A stretch of 64,000 nucleotides of DNA from Otis tarda (GCA_026413225.1 CM048591.1:5967001-6031000); one strand, 5' to 3'. Positions 1 to 14,004 are shown, counted from the first letter of the stretch. The notes: generated from the letters alone by a model not told the origin. A program made the numbers and translations.

Positions 1-3000
1 ATCTTACTCCCTTCATCTACTTCCTCCTCTCCTGCTTCCACTTTACTGATGTGGATGACTCTCATTGTAGATCAGTGAATACTGTTTCATGGCTCCTTGC
101 ACTTAATTCCCCTGCAGGAATCTTGCAGGTTTTTGCTGGTTCCCCTCTTGTCACACCCTCAACCCTCCTCCTGGCCTCATTCAAGTTCAGGGTTACAACC
201 ACATGATGACTCCCACTGTCTTTCCCTTTGGCTGTTCCTCTCAGACCTCTCTTCTTCTGCATTTTTTCTGCTCCCATTTTTTCTGTCCCTTGTTCTTAAG
301 TCTTTTTTTTTCTTTTTTTTTTTTTTCTTTTCCTTGCTCTCTTCAGTATTCCTGTGTTACGAGGTGTATGCCATCGCTGCAATCAAAGACAACAATATGT
401 AGCAAAGGTGCAGGTCGTGAATCCAGTAAACCTGGGATAATCAAACAGAGGGGTCACTTGCACCCTACTCTGTGTGGTGACCTCTCAAACTATGCGAAGG
501 TGCAACCTTCACATTGGTCTACAAACAAGCCGTTGGACCTCAGTAATACCTTTTTGCCTACCTTCTTAGGTTGAGAAACTATTGAAATAATCTCCACTCT
601 CAGAAGAAGAATGATATTTTGCCTTTCATGTCATTAAACACAGCTTTTCCTCAGCATCTTTGTTGTCCTGGCTACAAACTAAAACAGTTTTAAAGAAGCT
701 GAAACCAAACCCTTGGAAAAGATGTAGTAGACAAGGAATAAAAGAGGCAGGACCAGAAACAGAAATGTCGCCAGTAAACTAATGGATACTCATTTTTGTG
801 CTTTGCTGTTTGTGCTTTGAATGACTGATACCATGGAAATTTGAATCAAAGTAAGGTGAGTGGGATGTCACAGTAATCAAGATAGGAGATCGTGGAGCTG
901 GAGAGTGCCTGAGCCTGAATTTGCCAAATCAATTGATAAAAAACAGTTTTCTCCATAATAATATAATCAATCTCCTCCCTAAATATTTCAGGTGCTGAAA
1001 TTGCCTTCTGTACTTGAATTTATAATAATAAGATATAATAAAAAGCTCAAGCAAAAGGATTAAGCAAGAATGAGCTGCATGTATGTGCTCTATGCAAATT
1101 GGTGACACCTCTGTATTCATAATTCATTGCAAGTGGTTGAAAGTAAATAGATTTTTATTTTTATTCCCTATGAATTTCTCACATAAGCAAGAACTATCTC
1201 TTTAGAACATTTCCCCCCTCTTGTTTTATTTAAGTTGAGAAAGAAAGTAAACAAACAGATGACTGTAGCTGCTCCTGATCTCGCATTGTGTAAGATGCTG
1301 ATACGGGGGCTGTAAGACCCTGTTCAGATGGATCCTCTCTGCTTGTCTCTGTCTGGGTCTGGGGACCAGAGGACGGGGCATATAGGAAAGGGACATCTCC
1401 CTAATTTGCTTTGATTTGAAAGATCATGAGGGGGAAGTTATGAGAATGATGTTAAAGATCTCCTTCGTTCTCACTGTGTTTTCTATATAAAGACCTAACA
1501 TGATTTCTTTAAATAAGCAAAACCATAAAAGCAGAGCAGACCATGAGGACATTCAGAGAGATAGTTAGAGGACCACAGTACATCCTTAATAGGAGCATTA
1601 TGTATAACAGGTCTTGGGAGCAAGAAAGAGGAAAAAAGAATTCAAGTAAACACTTTTATCTCAATGACCCTTAAATGAAAGGACAAGGAAACAGTATGAT
1701 CAGCTAGCAAAACATTGGGAAGATAAGAGCCTTTTGTCAGCACCGAGGGCCTGATTCTCTCTTCCTTTGTCATTTGCATCTGTGCAAGGAGAATGACAAA
1801 TTGCAGCAAAGATGCTACAAAATCAGATCAGTTAAAACTCGTTGCTGGCTTTGCATATGCTTTAATGACAGTACAAGGTGAACAGTTTACTCCATCCCAA
1901 AAAGTGATCAATTGTGACCTGAAAACTGAGCTACAGTATTATTAAATATTAAAATATATTTTTTTTTATATTACAAGAATGGAAACAAAACCCCAATACT
2001 GCAATATAATAATAAAGGGAATATGGAAATATCATTAAATACTTTAACAAATAGTTTCTCAAAAGTGAATATTTAATTTTCAGGCTTCTGTTTCTTCTTT
2101 TGTATCTTAGGATAGTACAATATTTCTACCATGAGTTGCTTGCTTTTTCGCACAAGTTCAGTTTTATCTCAATTATCCACCAAGTAAAAACAGAAAAACA
2201 AAAAGCCCCCTAAAGCCCTCTATACTATTTCCACAAGACTAATATAAAGCAGATGTATCCTGCTGAGTTCACAGTATATTTTAAACAAAATGACCCCAAT
2301 GTTGTTCTGGATCTTACAAATGCTGATATATATGAATACCTTTCCATGGGGGAGCATTCTCAGGAGTATCCAGTGGGTCAGGCTTTCCCTGTTTGAAATG
2401 GTAATCATATGCATGGAGTTGTTTTAGTTCCTTTTTAAGTGTTTATTTTTGCAACACATTGTCCCGTATTTTTGGTATTTTTCCTGCACATTTCTCAAGG
2501 CAACTAAAAATAATGCACGGCAATATTTAACTCTTGTATAGTATTGACTGTGACGGTCCTCAGAAATATAGGTGCACATAGGCTGCTGCTGTGCTATGAG
2601 TCTCCAGATGTAAATCATCAGGTGTGTATATAAGACATGAAGGAACACCTGCTCAATTTTCAAAAGTAATGTAGGATCTGATTCTAAAAAGCATGTGAAG
2701 TGCATGCCATGAGGGCAAAATCCAAAACTCCTCCTTTCCTCCACTACCAGCTTCCCTTGGAGGCCCCTAAAGATGGGATTCAACCTGAGTGAGAATTTAG
2801 GTGTCTGTGTCTGCACCTGAGATTACGTGCCTACAGTGTGTTTGTAAGACAGACTGCAACTGTGTAAATCTAGCTGAGTTGTACCCAAAATGTCTAAATG
2901 CACTCCTCACACTCTCTGTCTAGGAAAAGTGGACAACCTAGCTTCCACCTAACCTCTGCTGTTATCTAGAGGCAGCTGAACTCCACTTAAGCCTATCTGC

Positions 3001-3949
3001 ACTTGACCCTCAAAGAGGAAGGAGAAAAGTTTGTCCATTTTTTTCCCCCCAGATTTCTATTTTTTACCCATCCACCTGTCCCATTCTGAGATACTTGAGT
3101 GTCCCAACATACTGGACTTCAGGATCTACATAATCCCATCATTCCAACAGTAGAGCCACAGAAATGCCCTTGACTTCTGCAGTAAGTGGTGTCCAGCTTT
3201 GCTGTCTCACTGGGCTGCCTTTGTCTGCAGAATGGGTCACTCTGGGAGCCGGACATCACAGCTGGTTAATAATCCATGTAGAGAAAGCTGTAGGTGATTT
3301 GTCTCCAAATTTATGCATAAAGATATGACAGAGAAATTCAGACCCAAGAACATCAAATCTATTTGTTGCAGGAAATATATCGTTGTCAACCGTAGGTATT
3401 TAGGGAATGTAATCCTCCAAGATTTATAAAAAAGGCAGTATTGACTTTGTGCCCCATCCAGGGAGGAGGCAATTTGTGTGAACAGGTTTGTGTCCATAGC
3501 TTTCAAACTGCCACCCACACTCAGCAAAATTCAGACACACTGAATGTATTGAGTTTACGATACAGATGTTTAAACTAATTATCTTTTCTAATTTATCTCT
3601 TTTTCCTATTGAAAGAAAGTCTTTCTTTGTGTATCAAATTATAACCTGGCTATCGGTCTCTTGGTGTGAACCAGGTTGGCAGTAGAAAAAAACCTCTTTG
3701 AGTTTCCCTAGTATTTAATTTACTTTGGAGAATAGCTCTAAGTTACCAAGTTAATGTGAGCGTTTTGAAGAATATTACCTTTGCTCTTGCTGATCTATAT
3801 CCATACTCATATCAGCTGGGATAGGAGGAAGGATAGAAATTTAATTTTACATGTCCCGGTTTTGTGCTTTGACTGCAAACCAAAATGCCCCCTCCCTCTC
3901 GGCAGCCTACTTGGAGGTGGGGTTTTGACAGCAGCCTTTAATAGACTTT
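1..3949. other. Non-coding unique sequence, no gene seen
   Basis: No open frame here resembles a protein and no RNA gene was recognised. A pyrimidine-rich stretch lies near the left end and an AT-rich block with runs of A and T lies at about 1930-2060. The rest is unremarkable AT-leaning sequence, consistent with avian intergenic or intronic DNA. Confidence 0.7.
237..345. repeat. Pyrimidine-rich low-complexity tract
   Basis: Mostly C and T on the + strand, ending in runs of 9 and 14 T separated by single C residues. The frames that read through it are rich in Phe, Ser and Leu purely because of this composition. Confidence 0.8.
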
Positions 3950-4060
3950 CAGAAACCACGGCTGGAAAAGACCTATGAGGTCATCTAGTCCAGTTCATAG
4001 CCAGAGCAATAATTCAGGCTGCTCTCACCAACAGAGGTGATGGTACTCGGTGGCAAGTCA
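3950..4060 (-). mobile_element. Old CR1 LINE 3' fragment
   Basis: Positions about 3955-4000 match the reverse complement of the bird CR1 3' end: a diverged form of GGTTGGAAGGGACC followed by GAGGTCATCTAGTCCAG. The octamer tail on the left is badly eroded, so this is an old, 5'-truncated insertion on the minus strand. The inner boundary is approximate. Confidence 0.75.
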
Positions 4061-4241
4061 GATATAAATTCCGAGTCAAAGATCCCTAAATTTTGCTGCA
4101 CAAGATTCAGGAAGAAAGAAAGTCCAGAGCAGCTTCAGTTATTTTTGAGAGAGGTTTTTATTAAATTATTTATACAAGCATGAATAAGGCAGTAGAAAAG
4201 TGGCTTAATATTTAACTATATTTATATTTAACTATAAGAAG

Positions 4242-4275
4242 GTTTGTTTGTTTGTTTGTTCGTTTTATTTTATTT
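4242..4275. repeat. (GTTT)n microsatellite
   Basis: Five near-perfect GTTT units, then one GTTC unit and a TTTTA-rich tail. Confidence 0.85.
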
Positions 4276-5233
4276 AATAATTACTGGTGACATGTTTGTA
4301 TTATGAAGGGGAAAGATGAATAAATTGTTTTTTTTCTAAGGGATCAGGGCACTTTGAGTGGTGTGGCAGGGAGCTGAGGACTGCGGTTCAGGGATCAAAT
4401 CAATATTGGCCAAATAGTACTGCATCATTAAACAGAAAAAGTGTAATATAGGTTGTATTTCTGATGTGATTAGGTTTTGGAGCTATCTGTCATAATGGAT
4501 GTGTCCAGTTCCCACTTACTGAAACTGATGTATACGACCACTGAAGACACAGACAGGTGTTGCTACATCTGATCCCACTCATCTTTCGTATCAGGATTTT
4601 GTGTGGCTTTTTTTTCCCCCCACGGTTATGAGTTTTGAAACATTTTCTTTGTAAAACCAAACTGTGGAAAGCAGAGCAGTTTTTTCAGCAAACGGCAGCC
4701 TCTTGGTACCCTGTGGATACCTATTCGAAGTCCTTATGGATCCCAGTGGACACTGGTCTATCCGTCAAACCTTTATCTCCTCAGAGCTTAGCTGTCCCAG
4801 TAGGAGATACACATACATATATATATATACGTAAAAGATAACGGGAAGCCGTTGTTTGGGTGGTGGTTTGATGATTCGACAATGTTGAGACAAATATTCG
4901 ACACAGTCTTTTACATGTGTGCAAGAGATGAATCACCCAATCCACAGCAGAGTGAACCTAACCTTTTCCCAAGGGAAGATGCGGAGGGAAGGGGAAGCAG
5001 AGGGAAGAGCATCTTCTAGCCCACCCCTTCGGAGGAGGATGGAGGGCGGTGCGGCAGTGCTGCCATGCTTGGCAGGCGGCCCGGGACAACGGCAACATAC
5101 CCACGCCAGGCTGTTCGGGGCTGAGTGGGCGTGCAGCGCTCTTGCTTTGCCGAGAAATTTCACATTTGTTGAAATGAGCATGTATATTTAAAAAAGGTGT
5201 GTATGTGTGGGCTGATGAATCATATCTTCTGTC

Positions 5234-5283
5234 AAAGACTCCAGACACCAAACTGGAGTGTTGCGGAGTGTCTGGAGCTCTTT
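5234..5283. other. Hairpin, 15-bp stem with one bulge
   Basis: AAAGA plus CTCCAGACAC at 5234-5248 pairs with GTGTCTGGAG at 5268-5277 and TCTTT at 5279-5283. A single bulged C lies at 5278 and the loop is 19 nt. The stem is shorter than a typical microRNA precursor and the arms match no microRNA I know. It may be a chance inverted repeat or the remnant of a small DNA transposon. Confidence 0.6.
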
Positions 5284-6020
5284 ACTCATCTTTAATCTTT
5301 TGTGAGTTTTAATCTTTCACAGAATTTTCCTTAATGTCATACAAATGTTCCTTTTATCAACTGCTTTCCCTGCTCTTTCCCTTTCACCCACCCAGCCCTG
5401 CTCCTCTCCCCACCTCTCTACAGGCACTTCCTGATGTTCATCACCCCCTCCTTATTTGGCATCCCAGCTACTCACTTAGTTATTCTTCCACAGAAATGCT
5501 ACAGTTAGGGCCTTATTCAAAGCTTTGCTTAGTGAGACAATATTACTGATTTACAAGTGTGTGTCTCTGGAGCTTGTGGAGGTAACTGGTGTCTGCTCGC
5601 CTCCTGCTGCACCTGCCATGCTGGGAAGGATGTGGGGATGAAGAGAGAAGGCATGAGTCAACCAGAGACCAGTTAAAGCCTCACATCCTTCCCAGCCATG
5701 GCTCTCCTCCCTGTCTCTGACTCACAGACAGAGATGGTCCAAAACTGGGGAGATTTTAACTGGTTTCACAGAGGCAAGATTTGTGCTGACAGCAATACGT
5801 GGTGCCAGGGAGGGAGGGTAAAGTAGATGCTGCTTTCCTTGAGGGTCTTCTTCAAGACCTGGGTTGATCTTCATTATCTCTCTCAACCAGGGAAGCAACC
5901 AGAGCTTGCCAGGGAAAGGAAGTTCTCTAAAGGGACAAAACCAAAATGATGAACCTGTGGCTATGGTGACAAACTAAATTAAAAGCAGTATAAAACCCTT
6001 CCCACCCCAGACTGAGTGAG

Positions 6021-6110
6021 GGATATCCATCCCCCTTGCAGGGGGCTTGGACTGGATGACCTTTGGTGGTCCCTTCCAACCCAAGCTATTTTGTGATTCT
6101 ATGATTCTAT
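6021..6110 (+). mobile_element. CR1 LINE 3' end
   Basis: Reads CTTGGACTGGATGACCTTTG, then GGTCCCTTCCAACCCAA, then repeated ATTCTATG octamers ending near 6110. This is the canonical bird CR1 3' terminus in + orientation, heavily 5'-truncated as is usual for CR1. It is well preserved and therefore relatively young. The 5' edge is approximate. Confidence 0.9.
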
Positions 6111-7059
6111 ATGTGTCAGCATCTGCCCCTGAAGGTGCAGGAGGGCAGCAGACCTGACCCTGCTCTGAACAAGGTCTGATGTTGAAGCCCTGAGGCTGAG
6201 TTCAGCACCAGGCAGGTGTTTCCTGGACCACGGGCACCATGACGAGGCCACATGTCCCACGACCCTGACCATTCACTCCTTAAGAGATATGAGCACTTCA
6301 TTCAGTTACATGGGCAGATTAATTGGCCATATTTATATTACTAAATTAAATAGTGTTGGGTACTGCAGCTTTACCATCTTCAGTGATAAACTGATGGTGT
6401 ATTTTCATTTCAAGTGAACAGGCACTCCCACAAATGATGTCCGTACACTTTTCGGACATTAGCATGGGGCAGGGGTCACTCCCAAGAGGCAGCCTGGATG
6501 GATACAGCCACCTGACTGCAATAGGCTGGAGGGTTCAGTCCTGAGTTGAGTTGTTGCATCCTTTGGTGTCACACTGCAGATTAAGGCACATTTAATTTAA
6601 CAGCATGGACAGAATCACAAAACTTACCTTTTCAGGAGCCTGATCAGTTTGGACAGAGGACTGCTCTCGCGTGGCTGTATTGACTCTGATTCGGAAGACA
6701 GCTCAATTGGCCCTGTCTCAGATCTCTGCTCAGACCCCAGTGCCATAGAGACATGGCTTTATAGCTTTTCCATTTCCAGAACTAAACTCAGAAGTCAATG
6801 ATAATTTTCTTCAAAGGGCTGGGATGTGCCCTTCACCTTTTGCCTTTGATTGGTGTATTAAATTCTTCAATTTTTTTTTTTATTTGTTTTTGCACGCGAA
6901 TTATGGGCACCACTTAAAGGCAAGACATTAATTTAGCTTGCTGTCCCAGGGACATCAAATACCAGCTCTTCTGCAAGGAAGAAAGTTGTTTTTCCTAGCA
7001 ACCTGTAAGGGAGAATCTGTCTCCCAGTACATACACACTAAGTGCTGTTTTAATGGCTT

Positions 7060-7330
7060 TGACTTTTTGGAGCAAAGGCTCAGTGAGCTGTAATTAGAGC
7101 TGGTCATTTGTTTTTAATGAAATCATTTTCCAAGGCGGGATAGGGGGGATTGTCCAAATCAAAACATGTTGTGAAAATGTGCTGATTTCAGTGACATTTT
7201 TATGGGAGTAAGTCCAAATGAATCGTTTCAACCGTCTCCTTGCATTTTGATAATGTCAGGATCTTTCATTTCAATATTGAGACATTTCATTTTAGCAATG
7301 TGCTAGGAGAGAGCTGTGGAGCACCAAGTA
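7060..7330. promoter_or_regulatory. Candidate conserved non-coding element
   Basis: No open frame of note. The block contains TGTAATTAGAGC, TTTTTAATGAAATCATTTT and CATTTTGATAATG, which are clustered TAAT/ATTA homeodomain-type and CATTG/CAAAT-type cores. Balanced, non-repetitive sequence of this kind often proves conserved across birds and mammals. That reading is inference from texture only. Confidence 0.25.
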
Positions 7331-8084
7331 ATCTTATCTTCAGTACTTGTAATGCGGAGAGTTTAAAGTAACAAAAGATGGTAGGGCCCGAGCCTGTTTC
7401 TCAAAAGCCAGACATAGTTGTCCCAGTATTAGGTAGATGAGGTCCTTTGATATGTCTTCAGAAAGCTGCAAAGAATGAATGCAGAAGAATCACTGGAATT
7501 TACAAAAAGAATTTCATTTTTAATTGAAGAAAATGAATGAAAAGGTGAGTACAACAGAGAAGAAGCAACTAACAGACTTTTCACTTTGCAAGGATTTCTC
7601 TCTGTGTGAATACTTTTTTTTTTTCCACAATGAACCTCATTTTGAAATGAAATAGAACTAAAAAAAAAAATTTGTTTCGGAAGACAGAAAGGTGCTCAGA
7701 AGTTACTGACCTTCAACCTCATGTTTTACCTTAGTCTGACTTCACTTTCCTGAGCAAACAAGTTTTTCTGGTCTCTTTGGCCATCCTCTCTGCCAAGCTG
7801 TTTCAGGAACCTTGACATTGTGTGAACACGTGCAGATGTTCATATCTACACTGCCGTCAATATATGTTGCTCCCCAAATCAGTGACATTTCAATGTATTG
7901 TGTGTAAGCAAGGTAATTTGTAAGTGACCAAGAGTTGTATAAAAGAGAAGGCAATGAAAAACCTGAACAATCAGAAATTAATGGAAATAAGTGACCTCAG
8001 TGCAGTCCTAGAAAACTACAGGAAGTATTTAAACTCTGTAATTTAAAAGAGGTTTTTCAAGGACTGTTTTTGAATTGACGAATC

Positions 8085-8260
8085 AATGAACATTAGAAAT
8101 CTTAAATCACAATTAAATTCCATTATTTGTCAGCATTGACCCAAATGAGCTTGTTTTCTTTTAGCTACCATACTTGAAATCATTTGGAATCTAATTGGAA
8201 ACACTGAAAATAAATTAAATTACAGTGTTCCATTTATTGCATCACACAGGAAAGTAAAAA
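8085..8260. promoter_or_regulatory. Candidate conserved non-coding element
   Basis: AT-rich, non-repetitive, with repeated AATTAAAT/CTAATTGG-type cores and a GTCAGCATTGACCC near-palindrome. No coding potential. Function is inferred from sequence texture only. Confidence 0.2.
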
Positions 8261-11200
8261 AGAAAGGTTCAAATAAACTTTGCCAACAGTGTTTAGTAAG
8301 TTTTCTAACATCCCTGAAGCCAGTGACTTGGAATATGACTATGGTTGCACATGTCATATATACATATGTATCTCCAAGTTATCTCTAAAGAAGCTTGCTC
8401 ACGCCTGGGGAGTGCACAGTTTGACCTGGGCTTATTTCAGCATCTTGTGTGGCTTTAGTGATCATTTAATTTCGTGCTGCCACAGCTGTATCCCTGAAAG
8501 CATCCAACCTAATGAGTTTAACCCTAGTTTAGGGACTATGACATGAATCACACAGAGCTGTGACCAAGGCAAAACTTGCCTTGGTCTTGTCCTAGAAGTA
8601 ATATCAGGTAAGAAAGCAGCTCTTCCTTGGTGCTTTGTCAAGCCTTCTTCATCCCCCTGCTCTTTTAAAAAAATGTTGGAAAAATCAGAGAAAAGGTGTG
8701 AGATGAGAAAGTATTAAACTGGAAGACATCATTACATTGGAAAGATGGGAGCAGAGTTTGTTGGTGGTGGAATCAGAAAGGTCCCCTTGTGCAGTTTCAC
8801 TGGTGGAGTGACGTACCTCTTTTTGGAGGAGGGAGGATTTAAGTATGAGCTTCTGTCATAGCTGATTGATTTGGCATCTTCATGGGATAGTCCTTTCCGA
8901 GTTGTCAGTTTATGAATGTATAAACCTTTAAGGCACATATAATAGGGAATTAATTGCTTTTGCTCTTTGGGAGGACGCATTCAGCATATCGTTAGAGTTT
9001 CAACACTTCTATTCTTCCCATTTTCTTTTCTGTCTATTTAATTTCATCAGTTTTTAATATGAGTGGAAATTCTATTTGAAATAAGTCAAAATACTCTCAT
9101 GTCTTTTTTTTTTTTCTTTCAAATACTCTTTCTAAATATGGATAATTGTTAGAAAATTTCAGACCTTAATAATCACTAATGTTATTGTCCATCTTTAGCA
9201 ATCTACAGAACAGAGATTCTTTATTCTCCTAAGTTTATTAAGGAAGCTATTACTTACATACCAAATGCATAATTAATTCTGCTATGAATAACACTGTGCT
9301 AATGTTCAAATAACTTCTTGTATTAGTAACTAATGATCACCTCTAATAGCACTGCTATATTTGTGTGTAAACCACCTTCCTATTTATACAGCAATTACAT
9401 CATGTGTCTGCTATTTGAAACTTGCATTTAAATACAACACATTTCCCAATAAGCATGTATGTTTGTGTAGCCAGATGCAAGCAGACCCAAGCTCGTTCCA
9501 TGCGTCCAGTAAGCGGGGCAGGTGGTGGTTCACGTGGCACTGGGCTCTATCATCGGATGTGAGCTCACGGCTGTGTGTTACAGCAAGGTGAGCTGGAGCC
9601 GAATTTTGTGGGAGCCATTCATACTGGGACATGCCTCTTGCTGCCAGTCCCCAGCTGTGGAGATGCTGTTGGTTAACGACTAAAAAGCACATGATGATGA
9701 GAAGCCAGAGTGACACCATACTACTGCAGGGATGGTGTAGGCTCAAAGAGGAGTAGGGAAGTGCAATTATCTATGTTTTTGTTTCTGTTACAGGAAAGCA
9801 TTTGAATGTCTCAAATCTCTTTTAATAACATTGATAGAGCTTTTCAAGAAATTTTACAGTTGTTTTCCTTGTGAATTTCATGAGGAGAGATACAGGAAAA
9901 GAAAGAAAAGAAAAGTCAGTTGCTGTGGTCTTGGAAACCCAATTCTATAAATTTTCTATCTATGAGATCCTAGGAAAAATAATTTCATAACATTCCGTAA
10001 CAAAAATGAGATTTCTTCTTTATCCTTTTCATGTCTGGGAGGAAACAGAAATTGCCTGTGAATTTCTATAATTACCCCCAGCATTCATTCAATAGAACAT
10101 TGAATAAAATAATAAAAATTCTTATAAACTGAGAACTACATATTTATTATTCCTTAAGCATCATGTATATAAACATATTTATAAACTTTTCTTCAAATTT
10201 AGGAAAGGGCCACATAGCTTTGTCCCAGCCTACAAATAAATCATTGTAATTGTGTTAAGATGCATTGTCACATCAAGACAGAGGGTTAGGCCTCCTAACA
10301 AAGCTGTTGCTTTTTGACTTTACCATTTTGAATCATTCAGTTTTGACTTTCAGGTTGTACTAAAATACATCTTTGATATGCTAGACAGAATGAGCTGCTG
10401 AAATCTCTCACTGCAAGGCATTTCTCTAAACTCTCTAATATTTTTTTTCTGGCTCTTCACTGCATCCTTGACAATTTTTCAGTATCTTTTCAAATGTGTT
10501 CTGATATCAATCTCACCAATGCTGTAAACAGGTAAAAATCACCTCTCTGTCATGCTGATTTTGCATGCTGATGAATTTTCTGCACCCACTTGTTGTTTCC
10601 TATTTTCATTACCCCTGTTAGAGAGTAGCTTCATGGATACTCCAGCGCACCTGAAATCATGGCAGTGATTTGTCACTCAGGAACAAGAAAGAGCGCTAAG
10701 CAGGATTTCACACCCAGATTTTTCCACCAGACCCAGAATCTTGAGATTGCACAAGAAAACTAATTTCAAAGCACAGTGGTTCGGACCTATCTCCAGAACT
10801 ACAGAAAATGCTCCAGGATCTTCGTCCACCCTCCAGTGCCACTCCAGAGAGGTACTCCTCTTCTATAGGTCTTGTGTAGATAGTTCCATATGGATGTCTC
10901 AGATACCTTAGTGTATCTCAAATGTCATAATCCTACTTTATTTATGTAACCACACTCAGATCTTTGGTTCCCTTTGCAGCCAAGGAAAAGACATAGGCAA
11001 CTTCAAGGCCGGTTTAGCCTCCTCTGCTGTTATTTACTTTGCACCTGCCATTTGGTAGGCTCACTTGCTACTTCTCAATTCTAGCATCAGAAAGAAAAAT
11101 GAAGTCTTTCTCTGATTACTTTTGCCGTATCTTCATCCCTGATTTTAAGACCAGTAGTATATCGTCCTATATTTTTTTCCTCGGGCTGAGTCCCAGTCTT

Positions 11201-13818
11201 TTTTGCTGTTCTTTATATAAGAGTTATTCCATAACTTTTATCATCCTTGTTATCCTTGACAATTCCTTGTCATCAAACTAATAATCCCCCTGAAATCTAA
11301 ACATGATAATGAATTTCACATGTATCAGATTAAAAAATAAATGAATGAACCAGTAGTACTAGCACTTTTTGAAGAGAAGACTCTTCAGACTCCCCTGAAA
11401 CCCACAGAAGTCCTTCCCTTGACTCCAGTCTATGAGCTGAGTACATAGAAACATATAGTCTGGTCCTAGAGTGAAAAAGTGCAGTTCAAAAGTGTGAAGA
11501 AAGCGAACATCTGAGAGTTTCCTATTATGGGTTTAATCTGAATCCTTAGATGTTAATGATGGTGTTCCTTTTTACATCAGGATCTGTTGGACGAGGCCCA
11601 GGCTGTTTGTAAAAATGCTGAGCATCTATTTTATTAAACGTTTTGTTATTTAATGTGCCATTTTCTGATGTGTATTTGATAAACAAATTTGTTACCAGAA
11701 GTTCTTGTTACCAGTGACATTTAAACACAAATGGAGATTTATATATGAGTAATTGTGTTTCAAGAGTAACTGCGTGCATAAGTCAGCATTTTTCAAATGT
11801 TACAAAAATGTACAAGCCCAAGCAGAAAAAACTACTTGCCCATCTTCTGCTACATTTGATGTAATGAAAGGTAATTACATCCTATTCACACATTAAAAGA
11901 AAGTATTCATCTTGGACAAGACCTTGATTGAAAATCTGTTGAAATTAATGGAAGTATTTCAGTTGATGTTGGTGGAACGTGGCTCAGGCTTTCAGAAGGA
12001 AAGTAAGGTTTTGCAGAGCTGCTAAGAGATCTCTTGGGATTACAAACGAGCAATTGTCACCACAGTGTTCAGGTGCTGCAGAAACATCTCCTCTTCTGAA
12101 AGTCTTGCCTCTGGCACTCATCTTCTTGTTGCACTAACATAAAGAAAGTGCTGTTGACTCGTATCTACCAGAGCTGAAAATCCAATCTCACATATGTCCT
12201 TGCCATATAAGAACGTTTAGAAAAGAAATACATGTCCTTAAAATTATATCAATTCACCTTATATGACTAAGAAAGAGCCCATTTCTAAAGGATATTGATT
12301 AAAATGGAAATACATTCAAATAAATGGATTCTTGGCTTGAAATAACCTTTACAGTAAGTGAATGGTCTATTTTGAAAGTATGATGGGTGTTCTGCGGGGC
12401 ACTACTGTATCTTAATTTTATTTCATTGCTATAGAGAGTTTTCTCTGTTTATGAAAATGCTATGCAAAGTGAGATCTATGGATTTCAGAATGGGGAGGAG
12501 CAGGAAATTTTGTCTTACAAAGACATTTGCCTTTCTATTTCTCATCATTCTTCAGTATTGCTGAAGACCAGAGACAGAGACTTGAGGGAAGATGAGGTTT
12601 CACAGGCACTATATCAAACACAAAATAAAAACCCAGTCCCTTCCCATGAAAGCTTGTATTTTAAATGAGTCAGATGAAGAATAGGATCAAGGAAGTAGTA
12701 GAACACTATTGCAGTGACAGGCGCCAAGAGATCTCTATCTGATCAAATCCAGAAGAGAAATTAAGGATCTTAACTCGGCGAATCTCAACTCTACTTACAA
12801 TTAAGTGATTTTACAGCAGGTGACTTGATAAGCAGGGAAAAATCTAAAGAAGCCATTAAGCAACTGTGGAGGTATGGAGGAGACTGAAATTTTACATCTT
12901 CTGTGACCTGAGCAAAACACTTCCAAAAGGCTGGTCACTGCACCAACGTAATCCCCATAGTCCATCTCTTTTGCATCCTGAAGGTGGGCTTTGCTGTTGA
13001 GGCTGAACTGCTGCGTAGGTACAATGCAAAGATTGCAGGTTGGAAAGAGCAAAGTTTGAGGCTGTTGCCTAGCAGTTGTGGCTGTTGGGTGGTGAATCTC
13101 AAGTGGTGCTGCTGGGGAAAATACAAGTGCTTGCATATTCTCGGACAACTGAGCTGCTAGAAGGATGGTTTTGCATCAGTGTCAGAGAGAGGTGCCTAAA
13201 TTCTGCAGAAGCTGCCTGTTAATTTGTTCATCCTCCTCTTGGACCAGGCCTCGCTTTTCTTGCTGAGGCTTATACAAGGATAGGAACTGAACTCACACCT
13301 TCCAACAGTAGTTTGTACAGCATGACAAAACCCCAGAAAGTAGAAACAGAAACAACTCCAATTATGGGTAGAAGGGATTATTTCTGTTAGCCACCTAGCA
13401 ATACAGCATGATACCAGAACAGAAGACTCATTCCATGTGTGGTTTTTGTTTTGCCAGAGATTAGAAATGGGCTGTGTGGCTGACTGTAATGCTCAGACAT
13501 GAGCCATTAAAAGTCCAAGCTGGGACACTGGACCCGACATTGTATATGTCCACAAGAACTATTCAAGCAGAAATAGGTTACTGCCTGCGCCATGGGATGT
13601 TTGCCTGCTTTTAGTATATAATACAGTTGGTTGTTTGGATGATTTTCTGCAACGTCATATCCTCTTCTTGCAAGAAGACTGTCATAGTTCAGCCCCTCTG
13701 AGAGAATAGGGGGAGATAATGTAAGAAAAACTGTTCGAGGTTTGAGATAAGGACAGGGAGAAACTCCTTAAAGTTACCATTATGGGCAAAACAGACTCGA
13801 CTTGGGGAAAAACACTCA

Positions 13819-13824
13819 TTTATT
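13819..13824 (-). terminator. LTR polyadenylation signal, copy 1
   Basis: TTTATT on the + strand reads AATAAA in the sense of the LTR. It occupies the same place as the signal in copy 2, which supports its being the element's own 3'-end signal. Confidence 0.6.
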
Positions 13825-14004
13825 ACTACAAACAGCAGGATAATGAGACAGAGAACAAGATAACCTCCATCCACCCCTCCCTCTTCCCAAGCTTAACATT
13901 ATCTCTACTACCTTCCCCCCGCCCCCCGAGCGGCACAGGGGGGAAGAGGTAAGAGGGAATGGCAGTCACGGTCAGTTCATCACGCGTTGTTTTACATCAC
14001 TGCT

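Larger units (their letters stand above)
4061..6020. other. Non-coding unique sequence with a small GC-rich patch
   Basis: No gene recognised. About 4975-5150 is clearly more GC- and CpG-rich than its surroundings but is under 200 bp and has no promoter elements that I can identify. Overlapping open frames on both strands there reflect composition. The stretch also holds a TTTG microsatellite and a hairpin, listed separately. Confidence 0.65.
6111..13674. other. Long non-coding unique stretch
   Basis: About 7.5 kb without a recognisable gene or well-preserved transposon. Base composition is AT-rich, with short homopolymers near 6870, 7613-7623 and 9105-9116. Two sub-blocks (7060-7330 and 8085-8260) have the dense AT-rich homeodomain-like texture seen in conserved non-coding elements and are listed separately. 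Confidence 0.65.

Noticed and set aside
4975..5150. CpG island or promoter
   Set aside because: Under 200 bp, no core promoter pattern and no downstream exon recognised.
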